DNA from: Anseranas semipalmata
Taxonomy: Eukaryota > Chordata > Aves > Anseriformes > Anseranatidae
Length of the DNA: 64,000 bases
Reading direction: 5' to 3'
NCBI GenBank assembly: GCA_013399115.1
Contig: VXAA01003849.1
Location: 730,338 to 794,337, forward strand
The position numbers and the translations under genes are program-made. Below, in pieces: positions 23,960 to 35,395 of the stretch (its first letter is position 1; each line of letters begins with the position of its first letter). The notes beneath the pieces were generated by a model that searched no databases, was not told where the DNA came from, and saw only the letters and a list, made by a program, of their open reading frames with translations.

Positions 23960-26034
23960 CTGCTGCAGCCCACCGTGCCCATCTTCACCTCCCCAGAAAG
24001 CCTCTGACTGTGCTCCAGCAGCAAGTGAAAGACCCCAGAGAGCTCCCACACTCACCAGTAGTACAGAGTCCCATCCAAACAGGTCTCCAAGGGCAGGAAA
24101 GGAAAATTAGGGTGAGGGAAAACCTCATGTTCAGAAACTCTGTTTCAGGTTGAATTCACAAGAGGCTAAAATGTAATTTATATTTTGGCAAAAACGTTGC
24201 CCTTAACGCTTACTTAAGGTGTTAAGGAGCTGGATTCAATCCTCAGTCTCCAAGTTACATGAGGATTACACTGGAGGAGGAGTGATCTCATCTTCTCCCG
24301 TTGAAAGGCAAAGATGATTCCAATAGTACCTGGGCCAGAAGAGTGTATGGCTCCAGAGGATGCTGACACTCTCCACAGAAACTCAGTGCATGTCTTTGCT
24401 CCAAACCAGTCAGAGGGAGAACTCGAGGTCAGGTTTCATACCGCACAGAAAATGCTATACTGCTGGCTGTTCAAGTGTTGTTGGGACCATGCTCCCTTCA
24501 TCCACTGTCCCTCGTCAATCCCAAATTTGGCTTTTGTTAAAGTAAATAAAGAAGCAAGTCCCTGTGAAATTAGTATGTTTCTTTCAAGCATTTCACAAAA
24601 CTTTGTTTGAAAGCTGACTCAAAAATGTATTACTATATTTAATTTATTTTTTCATTTTTAAAATCAGAAAACACCATTACTGAGAGAGCTCCAGTTTTGT
24701 GTCCCTGCTGTGGAAGGACAAGGTCATTTTGGTGCCCGGAGTTCTGTCCCTGCCATGGAGAGAGGAGAGAGTTCAAGGTGCCCTGTAATATCGTGGAAAT
24801 TTCCCTCTGGTTTAGGCAATTCCAACAATTTTGGTGAAATGGAAAGCCGTGAGGCTCAAAGGTGTTAACGCAGTGGTAAGCTGCTATTACCACACTCAGC
24901 CGTGGTTCTGGCTTTTCACATTGAGTTCAGCTGGTGCAGCCACTGGCAGCAGCCACCAGTGCAGGTTTTTCAACATCATGGTCCTTCTTCACAGGCACTA
25001 CAAACAGGGCTCCTCTACAGCTTTAAAGAGATTTATTGATGGAAGTATTGAATAGCATTGCATATTTAAAGACAATAGTGACAAATATTGATGTGATGGA
25101 CCGCAGCCTGACATTACAACGTCAGTTAGGATAACTCTGCCCACAGAGCGGTCCTTGTCCCCTGCACTGCCTCCCATCCAACTTTGCATGTCCCTGGACA
25201 GCTACAAAGCTACAATCCTCCCCACACCTGCTGGGGGTCCCTGCCTTTTGCATACCCCATTGTTTAAATCTCATCTCTGACTCACCAAATTAACACACCT
25301 GTAGTCTAACTGCTGGTCATTTAGAAAACGACCTCATTTAGAAACTAACCCCCTCAGTCCAATTATCCCTATTCTTCAGCCACATGTCCTTATGTAGCAG
25401 CATTGCTCATTTATATGCTAATTTTGCTAAGTCTACTTCAAAGGGGAGAATTGTTTGTTAAAAATCTTACACTCCAGCCTCAGTTCAGACCATCTCATTA
25501 TTTACCTGCAAATTTAGGGAGATATGGGTAAAAGCTCTGTTCTTTTATGATCTATTGTCAAGGTGATCAAAGGAAACCATTCAATATGAAGATCAAAAAG
25601 AGTCTGGCTCCCAGCAGCCCAGCGGCTGGCTCTGCCAACTCCCAAAGTCCACAACCTCTGTTACAAGTAAAGACTGATTTTACTATTAAATAACTTTTGA
25701 TTACAAATTGGAGGGAAAAAAAATACCCTTCACAATCACAGCCGTTTTACTAAGGTGTTAATGAAACTAGGCTTCATATCGATATTATCTCAATTATTAG
25801 TCAAGGAATAATCACTATGTATATGGTGTCTCTATTAATAATCCTCAGATAATGAAAAATATCCCACAGACATAACTAATACTGCTTGATAAATTGCTGG
25901 TGGCCCACAGCTAACCCAGATTTTCTTTTTTATATAGATATACTGCTCAAAGGATTTTTAAAACAGGAACTCACACACAAAACTGTTTACTATTTAGAGA
26001 AGCTGAAAGCATTGACTGTAGGTTGAAGTATCAA

Positions 26035-26057
26035 ACTGGGACACCTCATGTCCCAGT
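26035..26057. repeat. Perfect 9-bp hairpin
   Basis: ACTGGGACA and TGTCCCAGT are separated by CCTCA. It lies 2 bases before a larger stem-loop at 26060-26137. Confidence 0.8.
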
Positions 26058-26059
26058 CT

Positions 26060-26137
26060 GTTAGGGAATTATGTCAGCAGTGTAACACGATGTGAATAAT
26101 GAACCCATGCTTTTCAGGGCTGACATAATTCCTCAGC
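26060..26137. ncRNA. MicroRNA-precursor-like stem-loop candidate
   Basis: GGAATTATGTCAGC (26065-26078) is perfectly complementary to GCTGACATAATTCC (26119-26132). Pairing extends outward (26060-26062 and 26064 with 26133 and 26135-26137, including G-U pairs and one mismatch) and inward (26081-26082 and 26084-26085 with 26115-26116 and 26112-26113). That gives roughly 22 base pairs in a stem of about 78 nucleotides, the size of a vertebrate pre-miRNA. I do not recognise it as a known microRNA, and transcription is not shown. An eroded palindromic DNA transposon is the main alternative. Confidence 0.25.
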
Positions 26138-28653
26138 CTAAGGAATTTCAAGAATCAAGATTTGAAGAAATCCTGTTCTTATAGAAAAGATAACCCACAG
26201 AAATTTTTAGCTTTGCCACAAATAAATGTTAAGTAGTATACAGTTTTCCTTAGAAAAACAATGTGAGAAGCAAAGCAGTATATATTTTCGGGCTTTTATC
26301 TTACCTTTAAAGTCAGCACGCTGTTATTCCATATAGTATGTCTCTTTTCCACACTACAAATGGCAATAAGCAAGAGGCTGAGAACTGAAGTATATCTGGG
26401 GGCTCCATAAGGGGACATGAGAATATTATGAGTTCTGAAATAATGAAATGTGCTTTTTTTTACAAAGTCATTTGATGCATTTCTGAAAATACACCAAATT
26501 CCTCTAAAAGTATTGAGCTACGTCTAGAGAAGCACAGCCTCCAGTGCTGCTAAGAAAGATATTTTTCATGTTGTGCTATAGCTGTTTTGCGTGATTAGGT
26601 ATGTTGTACCTTTTCCTGTCAGTCAATAGTGAATGAATACCTCAGCAGGTCTTAGATGACTTTTAGTGCTGTTCTCGTTTGGAGCAGATCTAAAGCTGAT
26701 GTTTTGACCATTTGTTAGTATTAAAAGTTCGATGGCACTTTACAGGAGGGTTGGGGTGTAAGTTCTGGTGTCCTGGCCAAGTTCCAGCATGGGTAATTAA
26801 ATTCTGTCCATCTAAACTTTCCCCTGGGGCTTTAATTGGCTCAGGTATTCTTAATTTCCTGTCTTAAAATGTTCCATAGTGTTGCAGTGGTGCTGTTAAA
26901 TAGTTGTCAGGTTTCACCTCGGCAATGTGTGAGATGATTCATACCTCACAGATTTACAGATATCTGCACGTCAGTACAGCCTATGAGACCTGGAGGAAAG
27001 GCAGAGTAGAAATGACAAGATGTCATAATGACTATTTCCTCAGTTAATTTTCTAATTTTGTGACACTGCAAAAAAAAAACCAAAAAAACCACCTCTCTCC
27101 CTTTGTTAATAAAATAAATTCCTCTCTCCCTCAAACCTTTCATTTCTTGCATTCCCAGGAAAGAAGATAGCAGCTAAACAGAAGTGTGCAGGGCTAAATG
27201 AAAACTCATATCCCTGGTTATGCCAGGACGTGAAGAAAACCAAGGTCCAGATTTGAACTCCTGCCACACCAGCAGAGCAGGCAGAATCACATTTTTAACT
27301 TTACATACTCAGAAGCTTTGAGAAATGTCAATTCCAAATCCAAGCTTTATGCCCTAAAATCATTCTTATAGTAGTTTTTTCTTCTTAGAATGTAACAGCG
27401 AAGCACCAAAACAGTGCCAAAGGTGAGATGAGACCAAGTAAATGTGTACTTTAATTTGTTCCCTGTTTTGCCCTTTCACTGACAGCTTAAAAGCTAAATG
27501 AATTCTAAATCATACACAACATAAAAATAAAATATAGCTTCCTCAAAATCCTTGTTCAGTATGGTCTGTGCAAGTCTCTGTTATCTGACACTCCTTCATC
27601 ATTATCTGCCATGTTTCCTCCCTTAGACAGTTTGCTTCAGCATTACGAAACTTCTGAAACTTCTGAAGCCAGTCTGGATGTGGGGGAAGAGCTTAAAGTA
27701 TTCAGTTTCTCACCAAAAATAAGCCAGGAGGTAAAGTTGTCTTCGTTAGTGAAGGGAGGAAGGCTTTTCTACTGGAGGATTCAGCCCACCCAAAATCCAC
27801 AGAGCCCCCTGGAGATGTCTACCTGAATCCATTGCTCAGATGAGAAGAAATGGAAAATGAGGCTTTTAACTTCAGCACCACAGTTTTTTGCCTAAGGTGG
27901 AAGGAATATCCCTGCCATTTTAACACAAACAGCATGTAATGTGTCTGCCTTGTGGTATGTCTCATGTGTTTATCATGAGGTGGCAAAACCAGGAGAGTAA
28001 TAAAATGGTGAGATTTCATCCTAATACAAATTTCTGAAAAAGTCTCAATAGCTACGACAATCACTAGGGGCCCAGCAAATGCCCACTTCTGTCTTTTGCA
28101 ATGTCCAGTATAAGAACGATCTCTTTTGCAGGAGGAAGCGAAGAAGCTGAAATGCGTAACAGCTCTATACTGCTGCCTTTACGGCTTTCTCCTGCAAGCC
28201 TTGCTTCAGAACTGGATACCCGCATGGCTCACAGTGAAAGCTTTGTCTACCTTGTCTGCTCAGTAACTGTGAGTTACTGGCTGGATTACAATTGTTTGGC
28301 TGTCCTGTCTGCAACTGTGTGTTAGTGAGGGGTAATGGGCAGACTTTTACACATTTTTAAAGAGAAGATTTCTCTTAGAAAGAGAAAGCAGATATATGCC
28401 AGGTGTTCTTAATGACAAACACAGAGCAGTAGAGGGGGGAAAACATTAATGCTGCTTTAGGATAGCAGCATCTTGAAGAGGCACATCTCTACCTGACCAG
28501 GTCTAAGCAACAAAATTTACGTATCTCATTTCCTGGCAGAAAGCAAGTCTTCTGAGTCTCAAGATTTCCTGAAATGTGCTCAATTAGGGCCTAATCCTGG
28601 AAACATGGAAGGGGCTGAGATCCCAGGAACCACTCTGCAGTGCACTTGGAGAG

Positions 28654-28672
28654 AAAAAAAAAAAAAAAAAAA
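28654..28672. repeat. Poly-A run (19 bases)
   Basis: An uninterrupted A homopolymer; no upstream retroposon body was recognised. Confidence 0.9.
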
Positions 28673-28919
28673 GGAGTTTTTCTGCCACCCTGACTGAAAC
28701 CAAAGTAAAAGACTTTCTTAATTAGGACAATCAGTGTTTATATAAAGCCAAAAAGTGATGGAAAATGTGGTGCAGGAAGTTCCAGTAAGTTAAGCTCGGT
28801 TTGAAAGTCAAGAGTTTTCACTTTGTCCTCAGTGAATGCAGGCTGAGATCATCTTTTTTAACTGCTCTGATCCCGCTGCCCTTAAACATATAAAATTCCC
28901 ACTTTAATCAATGGGAGCT

Positions 28920-29060
28920 GTGCATACTTAAGAGCCACCGGGTCGGACTCATAAATGTCTGTCACCGATTGTACAACACATCAGCATTCTTACGGCTGAT
29001 TAACGGAACAGACATGTCAACAGCAGAAGAGACCTTTGCACAAATAGGATAACGACATCA
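28920..29060. promoter_or_regulatory. CpG-retaining AT-rich block, possible conserved noncoding element
   Basis: Seven CpGs survive in about 140 AT-rich bases (ACCGGGTCGGACTC, CACCGATTG, TTACGGCTGATTAACGG, AACGAC), while the surrounding kilobases have almost none. Its left edge, AATCAATGGGAGCTGTGCA, resembles the palindromic ancient sauropsid repeats seen elsewhere in the window, so part may be an exapted repeat. Confidence 0.3.
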
Positions 29061-30469
29061 TGTCAATATTTTCCTAATGTGTGAATAAGTGCTTTAAGGG
29101 ACAGGGCACACAATATTCAGGAAACTGAAGTTAGGGAGATGGTTAGGAAAGCTTACCGAATTCTTATCTAAACACAAAAAGGAAATATTAAATATTAAAT
29201 CAAATTATTAATACTAGAATATAATATGTTAACATGACACTTCACCTTCTCTAAAGCAGCCTGTTACCACTCACCTTTGATATATAATCTTGCAGCAAAC
29301 ATGATTTTCTGTTTCTGCTTCGCTATGTGGAATAGCGGGGTGGAAAGGCTTGCTTATTATCAGAGAGACAAGTTTCCAGACAGGGCTGTATGATGCGGTT
29401 ACTGGAGGTAACCAGCAAACGAGTTGCAGCAGCGGGGGTACGTAGCTGGCCTCGGGGCCATGTGGTGGTTGAGGTGTGAAACGGTGTGAAGCCACCCTGA
29501 AGTCCTCCAGGCCTTGGGCTTTCCAGCTCCACAAGTCCTGTACGAGAAGAAAAAATGCGCTAGTTTTCTTCCATCTTATGTTCTGTTAAGTATGGCTCAG
29601 AAGCAGCTAATCATACAAGCATAATGCTGATTTTTTAAGTTTACAAGCAGTGTAATTGACTGAGCAGATTTGCTCATCTAATCACCTAAGTTTAAACAGA
29701 AATTTCATCATTTAGGTGTTTGAATGCTTCTGAAGAGGCTTGTCTGGTGCCCAGGACCATCTGGAGATCTTACAGACATTTTAGCCTTGTCTTTCCAGGA
29801 TCAAAGACAGTATTAGACTTCATGGGAGCAACTCAGAGGAGACAAAACAAGGGAGACTGTGGTCTGGTGTGTACACAGATATGGATTTCCCTTCTCAGGA
29901 AAGGCATCTGCTTCTCGGTTGTCTTGACTTAAGGCACATCAGAGGGCAGGAGATCTTGCCTGTTTTCTCACTAACAAAAGTGTTACATGTTTATAAACTT
30001 TTTTTCCAGTATCACCATTTTATTGAGGAGTGGGTTTCCATTTGTCTCCAATTTAACACAGGAAGAGAGGCCTTTGTTTACATAATTCCTCCTCTTTGCT
30101 TGAGATGGATATGTGATGTAGGAATATGAATTCATCACTGGCTCCGTGTTGCCATTTGTCTTTCTGCCCCACCAGCCGTGAGTACTCACAGTCTTTTTTT
30201 CCCATGAATCTTGTGTAACCCGTTCTCAGAATATATAGGCTCTCTAAAGACATAACTGGGCAGCAGTGTCAAAGAGCTGAGTTACCTGCTCTCTTGGTTA
30301 TGACTGTGGCAGGTGCTAATCCATTTTCTGTCCACAGTAAGTTGACAATTTAGGGAGTCTTTTTATAAAAATTGTATTAGCAACCAGAAAATGCAAATTG
30401 ATAAAATGAACAGAGCTAGTATTTAAGTCAGGCTCCCAGAGAAATAGAGGTGAAGGCTTCTGTTTGGAC

Positions 30470-30530
30470 CCACTCTGAGCACGGCCTGGACCAGAGGACC
30501 TTCAGAGGTCCCAGTCCACCTGCTGCAGCC
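30470..30530 (+). mobile_element. CR1-like 3' fragment
   Basis: GGCCTGGACCAGAGGACCTT followed by CAGAGGTCCCAGTCCACC matches the pattern of the CR1 sense-strand 3' end (a 'tggactagatgacctccagaggtcccttccaacc'-like core). The terminal octamers are not preserved. It is short and diverged. Confidence 0.4.
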
Positions 30531-31611
30531 TGTGAGTGCTGATGGGGGGGGTGTAGGGAAAATGCGCAAACATACTTTTGCAGTGGATAGGCCCAGCTTA
30601 GGTCATGGCTAATCAGAAGGAAAAGGAAGGAGTGGCTTCATGACTCAGAAAAGGACAGCAGACCTCCCAGAAGACCGGGTACTGCTTGGCAGGTTTGGAT
30701 GAGTTGCATTAGTTTCAGGACATAAACAGATATGATCAACAGTTAAGTGAAAATGCAGAAGGCCTTTGAAGTGCTTCAGGTGAGCACATGATGTCTTAAA
30801 TTGATGGCCAGGAATCTGTGGGGGTTTGGAAGTCCCCAACAATGATGTGGGTGGACTTCTGTCCTTCCCATGCCAATCTAATGATGATTTCTGTCGATTT
30901 CTGGGTCCTAGTGGAAAACTGGTTGGTTATGTGTCTGCAGTGTCACAGCAGTGTTTCACAGCAGTGAAACAAGGGGAGTTTCACATCTCTGTCTTTACAG
31001 TAGAATTTGTAATTCTGTGAAGTACTTCAGTGCTTGTGGAACCCATTGCATGAATTAATAAATAATAATAGCTTGGAAACTGCAAGACATTCTGCTCCAA
31101 ACCTAAGAGGACCCTAATCCTTTCATGCTATGAGGACATCTTTTCTATATTCCCTTTCTTGGGATGTCAAAGATATATTTTTCCAAAGCATTTGAACAAT
31201 TTGACTGGGACCCAAGGGGAAATTCTGGATGCTTTGTGGTAGAGTAATGAGTCAGAAAGTTTTCCTGCCAGGGATTGAGAAATGCCTGACCTCATTTCTG
31301 AGAACACTGCATGCAAGGAAAAGATTTTGCCCTTAGTGGAATTTTAAATGTTTAGTGTAGACCTCTGAGCATAAGGCAAAGGCATCCCTCTTCAAAAAAT
31401 AAAGAATTTATGACTATCTTTGTATTTACTTAAAGGGAAATGTATGCTTTAGGTCAAATTTAAAACCTTAACAGCAGAATTAAAATCTTTGTTTTGGTCT
31501 ACTTTTAAATGAATATATTAAAAGGAAATAATAGTGAAGAGTTTTTGATTATTGTTTATTAAATATATAGCTTTGACCTAAGCTATAGCTTTTTATACAT
31601 AGCTTAGTCAT

Positions 31612-31880
31612 CTAAATCATAAGTCTGGGAGAGCTGCTGGGGTCCATCCACTTGCACCACGGCAGGATGAGCCATATCTATTGCATTTCTGACAAATATT
31701 TATCTGATTCCTTCTTAAGGACCTCCAGTGTTGAAGATGCCCCAGGCAATCTATTCCCAATGTCTAATCTGAGTTGTCCTTGCTCCAAATGTAAACTGAG
31801 TGTTTCTCATCTGATGTGCTATAGAGAACAACAAGCACATATTAGCCCTGTGGCTATGTGGAACAAGTTTTACAGAACTG
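31612..31880 (-). mobile_element. Ancient CR1/L3-type LINE 3' end
   Basis: Read on the plus strand, the segment follows the order of the antisense CR1 3' consensus: TGGGGTCCATCCACTTGC, then a GACAAATATTTATCTGATTC stretch, then AAGGACCTCCAGTGTTGAAG, then GGCAATCTATTCCCAATGTC. Each block matches the expected element with substitutions. The copy is old and truncated, carries no open reading frame, and parallels the fragment near 50.5 kb. Confidence 0.6.
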
Positions 31881-32394
31881 GTGGCAATTAAAATTTCATC
31901 CTTATTTGTTTTGTTTTTATAGTGCCTATGCCTGTAGTCAGCATACGTGTTTCATAAGAAGAATTTCTACTGGACCTAAGTAAAATTATAGATGTAATTT
32001 CCAATTTTGTATCATTTTCTTCTGCAAAGGATCCCTAATTCTTTAGGCACAGCAAAATCCCTGTGGCAGCTATTCTTTGGGTGACAAACTGAACAAAATC
32101 CCTAGAGTATGGGATGCATGCAGCACTCTGCCTTGCTTTTTTGTTTTGCTTTGCTTTGCTTTAAGGTTTAGATCAGTAAGTCCATAAACAATATTATTCA
32201 CTTAAATTCCATTTATTCGCCACATAACCGGTTGAATTGACTCCATCAGAGTCTGACTGCCACGTAATCTCAGTATCTGATCATCAGATAAATGCACACA
32301 AGAGTGCATAAAAATCCATGGGAAAGTTACCATTCTTTATGGTAATTATACTGTATGAGATATTGCACAAATGAAGCCCCTAAATCCACAAAAC

Positions 32395-32406
32395 TTTTTT
32401 TTTTTN

Positions 32407-32441
<35 letters not shown>
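32395..32441. repeat. Poly-T run with one undetermined base
   Basis: T11, then N at 32406, then AAAA, then T31. The N is the only ambiguous base in the window and probably reflects homopolymer sequencing or assembly uncertainty, so the true length is unknown. Confidence 0.9.
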
Positions 32442-32444
<3 letters not shown>

Positions 32445-32924
32445 GCAGTGAGTACCACTGCCTTTAATGAAAATCAGCCTTTTCTTCCTGGAGACTAATA
32501 TAATTCCTGGCCTTGGAGTTTGAACCCTATCTCCCTAGACTGCCAGAGCATTCTCATTTTTCATCCCTGCTGAGAACACAGCTACAGCATATTTCCTAAT
32601 TTTTATCATATGTTAGTGTGTTTCGTAAAAAGCAATTCCTCCCCCCCCTTTTTTTTAATAAAAATAATCAAATAAACCACATGGCAATGAGTAGATATTT
32701 TCCACTTTTTTACCTTACTTGATCAACTCATTTGAGAAGCCAGCAGTTATTTTCACTAGGGCTAGAATTTGTAAGACTTCAGTCAAAAATGTGACTTTTT
32801 TATATCTTATTAAATTTCATATGGGTTATGCAGAAAATAAATTACATACAACTGTACTACATAAGTACCATTGGTGTATTTTTTTTTCACTGTGCAATTT
32901 CTGAAGGCAGTATAAATCATCGGC

Positions 32925-33000
32925 TAAATTCTGCCGCCCTTCCTCCAACCTCGCTGAGCCAAAATCCCATTAAAGTTAACTTTGAGATTTGGCCCCATGA
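32925..33000. mobile_element. Palindromic ancient repeat (MITE-like) remnant
   Basis: The left arm GGCTAAATTCTGCCGCCC and the right arm GAGATTTGGCCCC are imperfect inverted complements around a core AAAATCCCATTAAAGTTAAC. This layout is characteristic of old sauropsid nonautonomous palindromic repeats whose ends read like 'gggccaaattctgccc'. Recognition is by memory of the pattern, and the copy is decayed. Confidence 0.4.
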
Positions 33001-34539
33001 CTGGATGAGTATGGGAAAGCCTGTAATTTATAAGGCCATATCCAGTCTATTATACTTCTGGAAAATGTGCAGAAATATATTTTTAAGAGACTTTTCTCTC
33101 CAAGTTCCTAAAAAAGCCTGAGTAATTTCAGGGAGGCAATCTGATGGACAGATTTGTATGAATATTTATATAGCTAATAACAGAGCCAATGCTTCTAAAT
33201 ATTTTCTAAGAATATTCACTCAAGTAAAACAGTGAATGCATTTTGGCTGTTTGTCCTTTTTCTATTTACTTTCTTTGAATATTTCCGTAGATGAGTTCAC
33301 AGGCAGGAGTGTTGAAGAATGCTTGCGAATAATGACACTACTCACAGATTGGGTTTAAACTTGTAGCTCAGAACAGTTTCATTAGAAATCTCTCTTAATT
33401 TGTGAATAGAAGTAATGATACTTGGCAACTGATGCTCTGAAAAGTCTTACATTTTGATTTTGAATAGTTGAGTCTAAAATATAAACAATTACAGGTGATC
33501 TGCAGAGAACCTATTGAAAGAGTAATTTCCACTAATCCAAGAAAATTATAAAGTATCTTCAGAAAATATGCAAACAGAGAAAGGTTAAATCAATTAAGTA
33601 GGTTATTTACTACAAAATACTCATTCAGGCACCGAAACTAACCCTGAACAGATGCAACACTGTTCTGATGTACACTTGTGGTCTATTTGAAGATAAATTA
33701 AAATGCTTCTTTTAATATCAAATAAATACTCTTCAAAATGCTCCTTCAGATCTTCAGCCATTACCAAGAACATGTGCAGTACAGAATTAAACACTGCAAA
33801 TATATGCATCTTAAAGGTCAAGACCTGAATGGAGAAGTCTTTATTTCCAGCATAATAATTAATAGAATGCTACATATCTTATATGCCTAAGCTCAAGTTC
33901 TTTAAGTAACTTGAATTTTGATGTCTGGGATGAAAGCAGTCCAGTATAAGTTTGAGAACTAGCCTGGAAGCCATTTCTATTGCAGCTGGGATCCCTGCTC
34001 CCATCCAGCCGGGCTCTTCTCCAGAAGGACATCTTAAACCTGACTAAGTCCCCACCACTGGGCAGACGCTAGGCAGGTGAGGGCTCCCAGTTTACCTCTG
34101 CCCTACAGTTTTGAGTAAGCAATGAAAGTAAATTCAGAAAAAAAAATGTATCTGCTAAGTCCATTTCTCTTCTTACTTACTGCCTGCTAGTTTTACAATG
34201 CAAGGGGCATGAGACTAAAGCTTTTCTGATGAATGGGCAGTGAGGACTCATTTATAGGTCTGGCAGAAAAGCTGGCATTGATTACAAGAGTCTCTTGGAT
34301 CCATTAACAATAAAGCATACTATAGATTTTAGAAATCATGGGCTGTTCAAGCAATGGACATTTACTACAAGGCTAACTACTTTATTCATAGAAGTTTTAT
34401 ATTCTTATGTTTAAACTGCTTGAACATGTACGTGTAAATCATCTGCTTAAATGTTCACATGGTCTACAATTGTTTCAATACCCATAACTTGTCAGACGTA
34501 GCTGGTTATTATATTTTACAAGCACTAATATGTATGATT

Positions 34540-34720
34540 GATGTTGATATGTTCTGATTAAATTTACTGCTGATTAGTTGATCATCACTTTGAACAACAA
34601 GAAATTATATTTCACTGTTTTTATTACACTGATTGGCATTAAGTTTATGAACCATGGCACCAATGGGAATTATCAGAGCTAATTGATTTCTAATGAGGAT
34701 ATATTAATTACAACGATGTA
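34540..34720. promoter_or_regulatory. Homeodomain-motif-rich block, possible conserved enhancer
   Basis: About 180 AT-rich bases carry repeated homeodomain-type cores (CTGATTAAATT, GATTAGTTGATCATCA, AGCTAATTGATTTCTAATGAGG, TATTAATTACAACG) without simple-repeat structure. No gene or transposon is recognised here. Classification rests on composition and motif density only. Confidence 0.25.
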
Positions 34721-35304
34721 AGGAAATGCAACTGTTTTTATTCTGTTTTAAAACAAGCAAACATGAGATTATGAAAAGGAAACATCCAGTCCCTACAGTA
34801 ATCCTTAATTTCTACACAAGTGCATTGCCCTTATATTTTAGATTGATCTGCCTTTATAATGGATCTTTACTTGTGAGGGCTTCTCTTCTGATTCTGACTA
34901 AAGATTTGAAGAACGCTGTCTTTTTTTTTTTCATTTAAGTTTAACATATTGCTTTTTTTTCATCAAAAAAAATTTCTAATAGGCAAAATAATTGTTTTTA
35001 TGTTGTAAAGCTTCATATCTTCTGGGGTAAGAAAAAATGTTTTTAAATAACACTGTTATTAGTTTTAAATACATGAGTAAAAAGGAATCAAGGATATAAA
35101 ACACAGAAGTAGAAAAAAAATTAAAGCAATTAAAAACCTCTTCAGAGTCCTTACTTAAAATCTCATATATCTGCCTTCCCCTGCCTGTGTGTGCCAAGAC
35201 GAAATGTTCAACTAATTTTGTAGTTTTTAATACTAGCTTACTGGGTTTTGGTTCATGATTCCATTACATCCCTACTATCTGGTTCTCGCATGTTGATATC
35301 ATCA

Positions 35305-35395
35305 GTGCCACTGGCCCTAATTCAAGAAAGCACTTACGTATGTGCATAAATCCCACTGACATCCATATATGGTTGCACTTTGTTGAATTGGGGCT
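35305..35395. mobile_element. Palindromic ancient repeat (MITE-like) remnant
   Basis: GGCCCTAATTCAAGAAAGCA at the left and GCACTTTGTTGAATTGGGGC at the right form imperfect terminal inverted repeats about 85 bases apart, enclosing CACTTACGTATGTGCATAAA and CCCACTGACATCC. This matches the organisation of the common sauropsid 'gggccctgattcagcaaagcacttaagc' palindromic repeats. Confidence 0.5.

Larger units (their letters stand above)
23966..32394. other. Intergenic: no gene recognised
   Basis: No coding sequence is supported on either strand. GC-moderate sequence to about 25250 gives way to AT-rich DNA. Contents are a pair of hairpins at 26035-26137, a poly-A run at 28654-28672, a CpG-retaining block at 28920-29060, CR1-like scraps at 30470-30530 and 31612-31880, and a short TTTGC array at about 32143-32162. 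The segment 25690-25960 is very AT-rich with several TAAT cores and might be a conserved element, but I see nothing decisive. Confidence 0.65.

Noticed and set aside
23462..24110. Several overlapping frames of 100-135 codons
   Set aside because: They arise from C-rich sequence and run through the putative LTR on both strands; none resembles retroviral or host protein.
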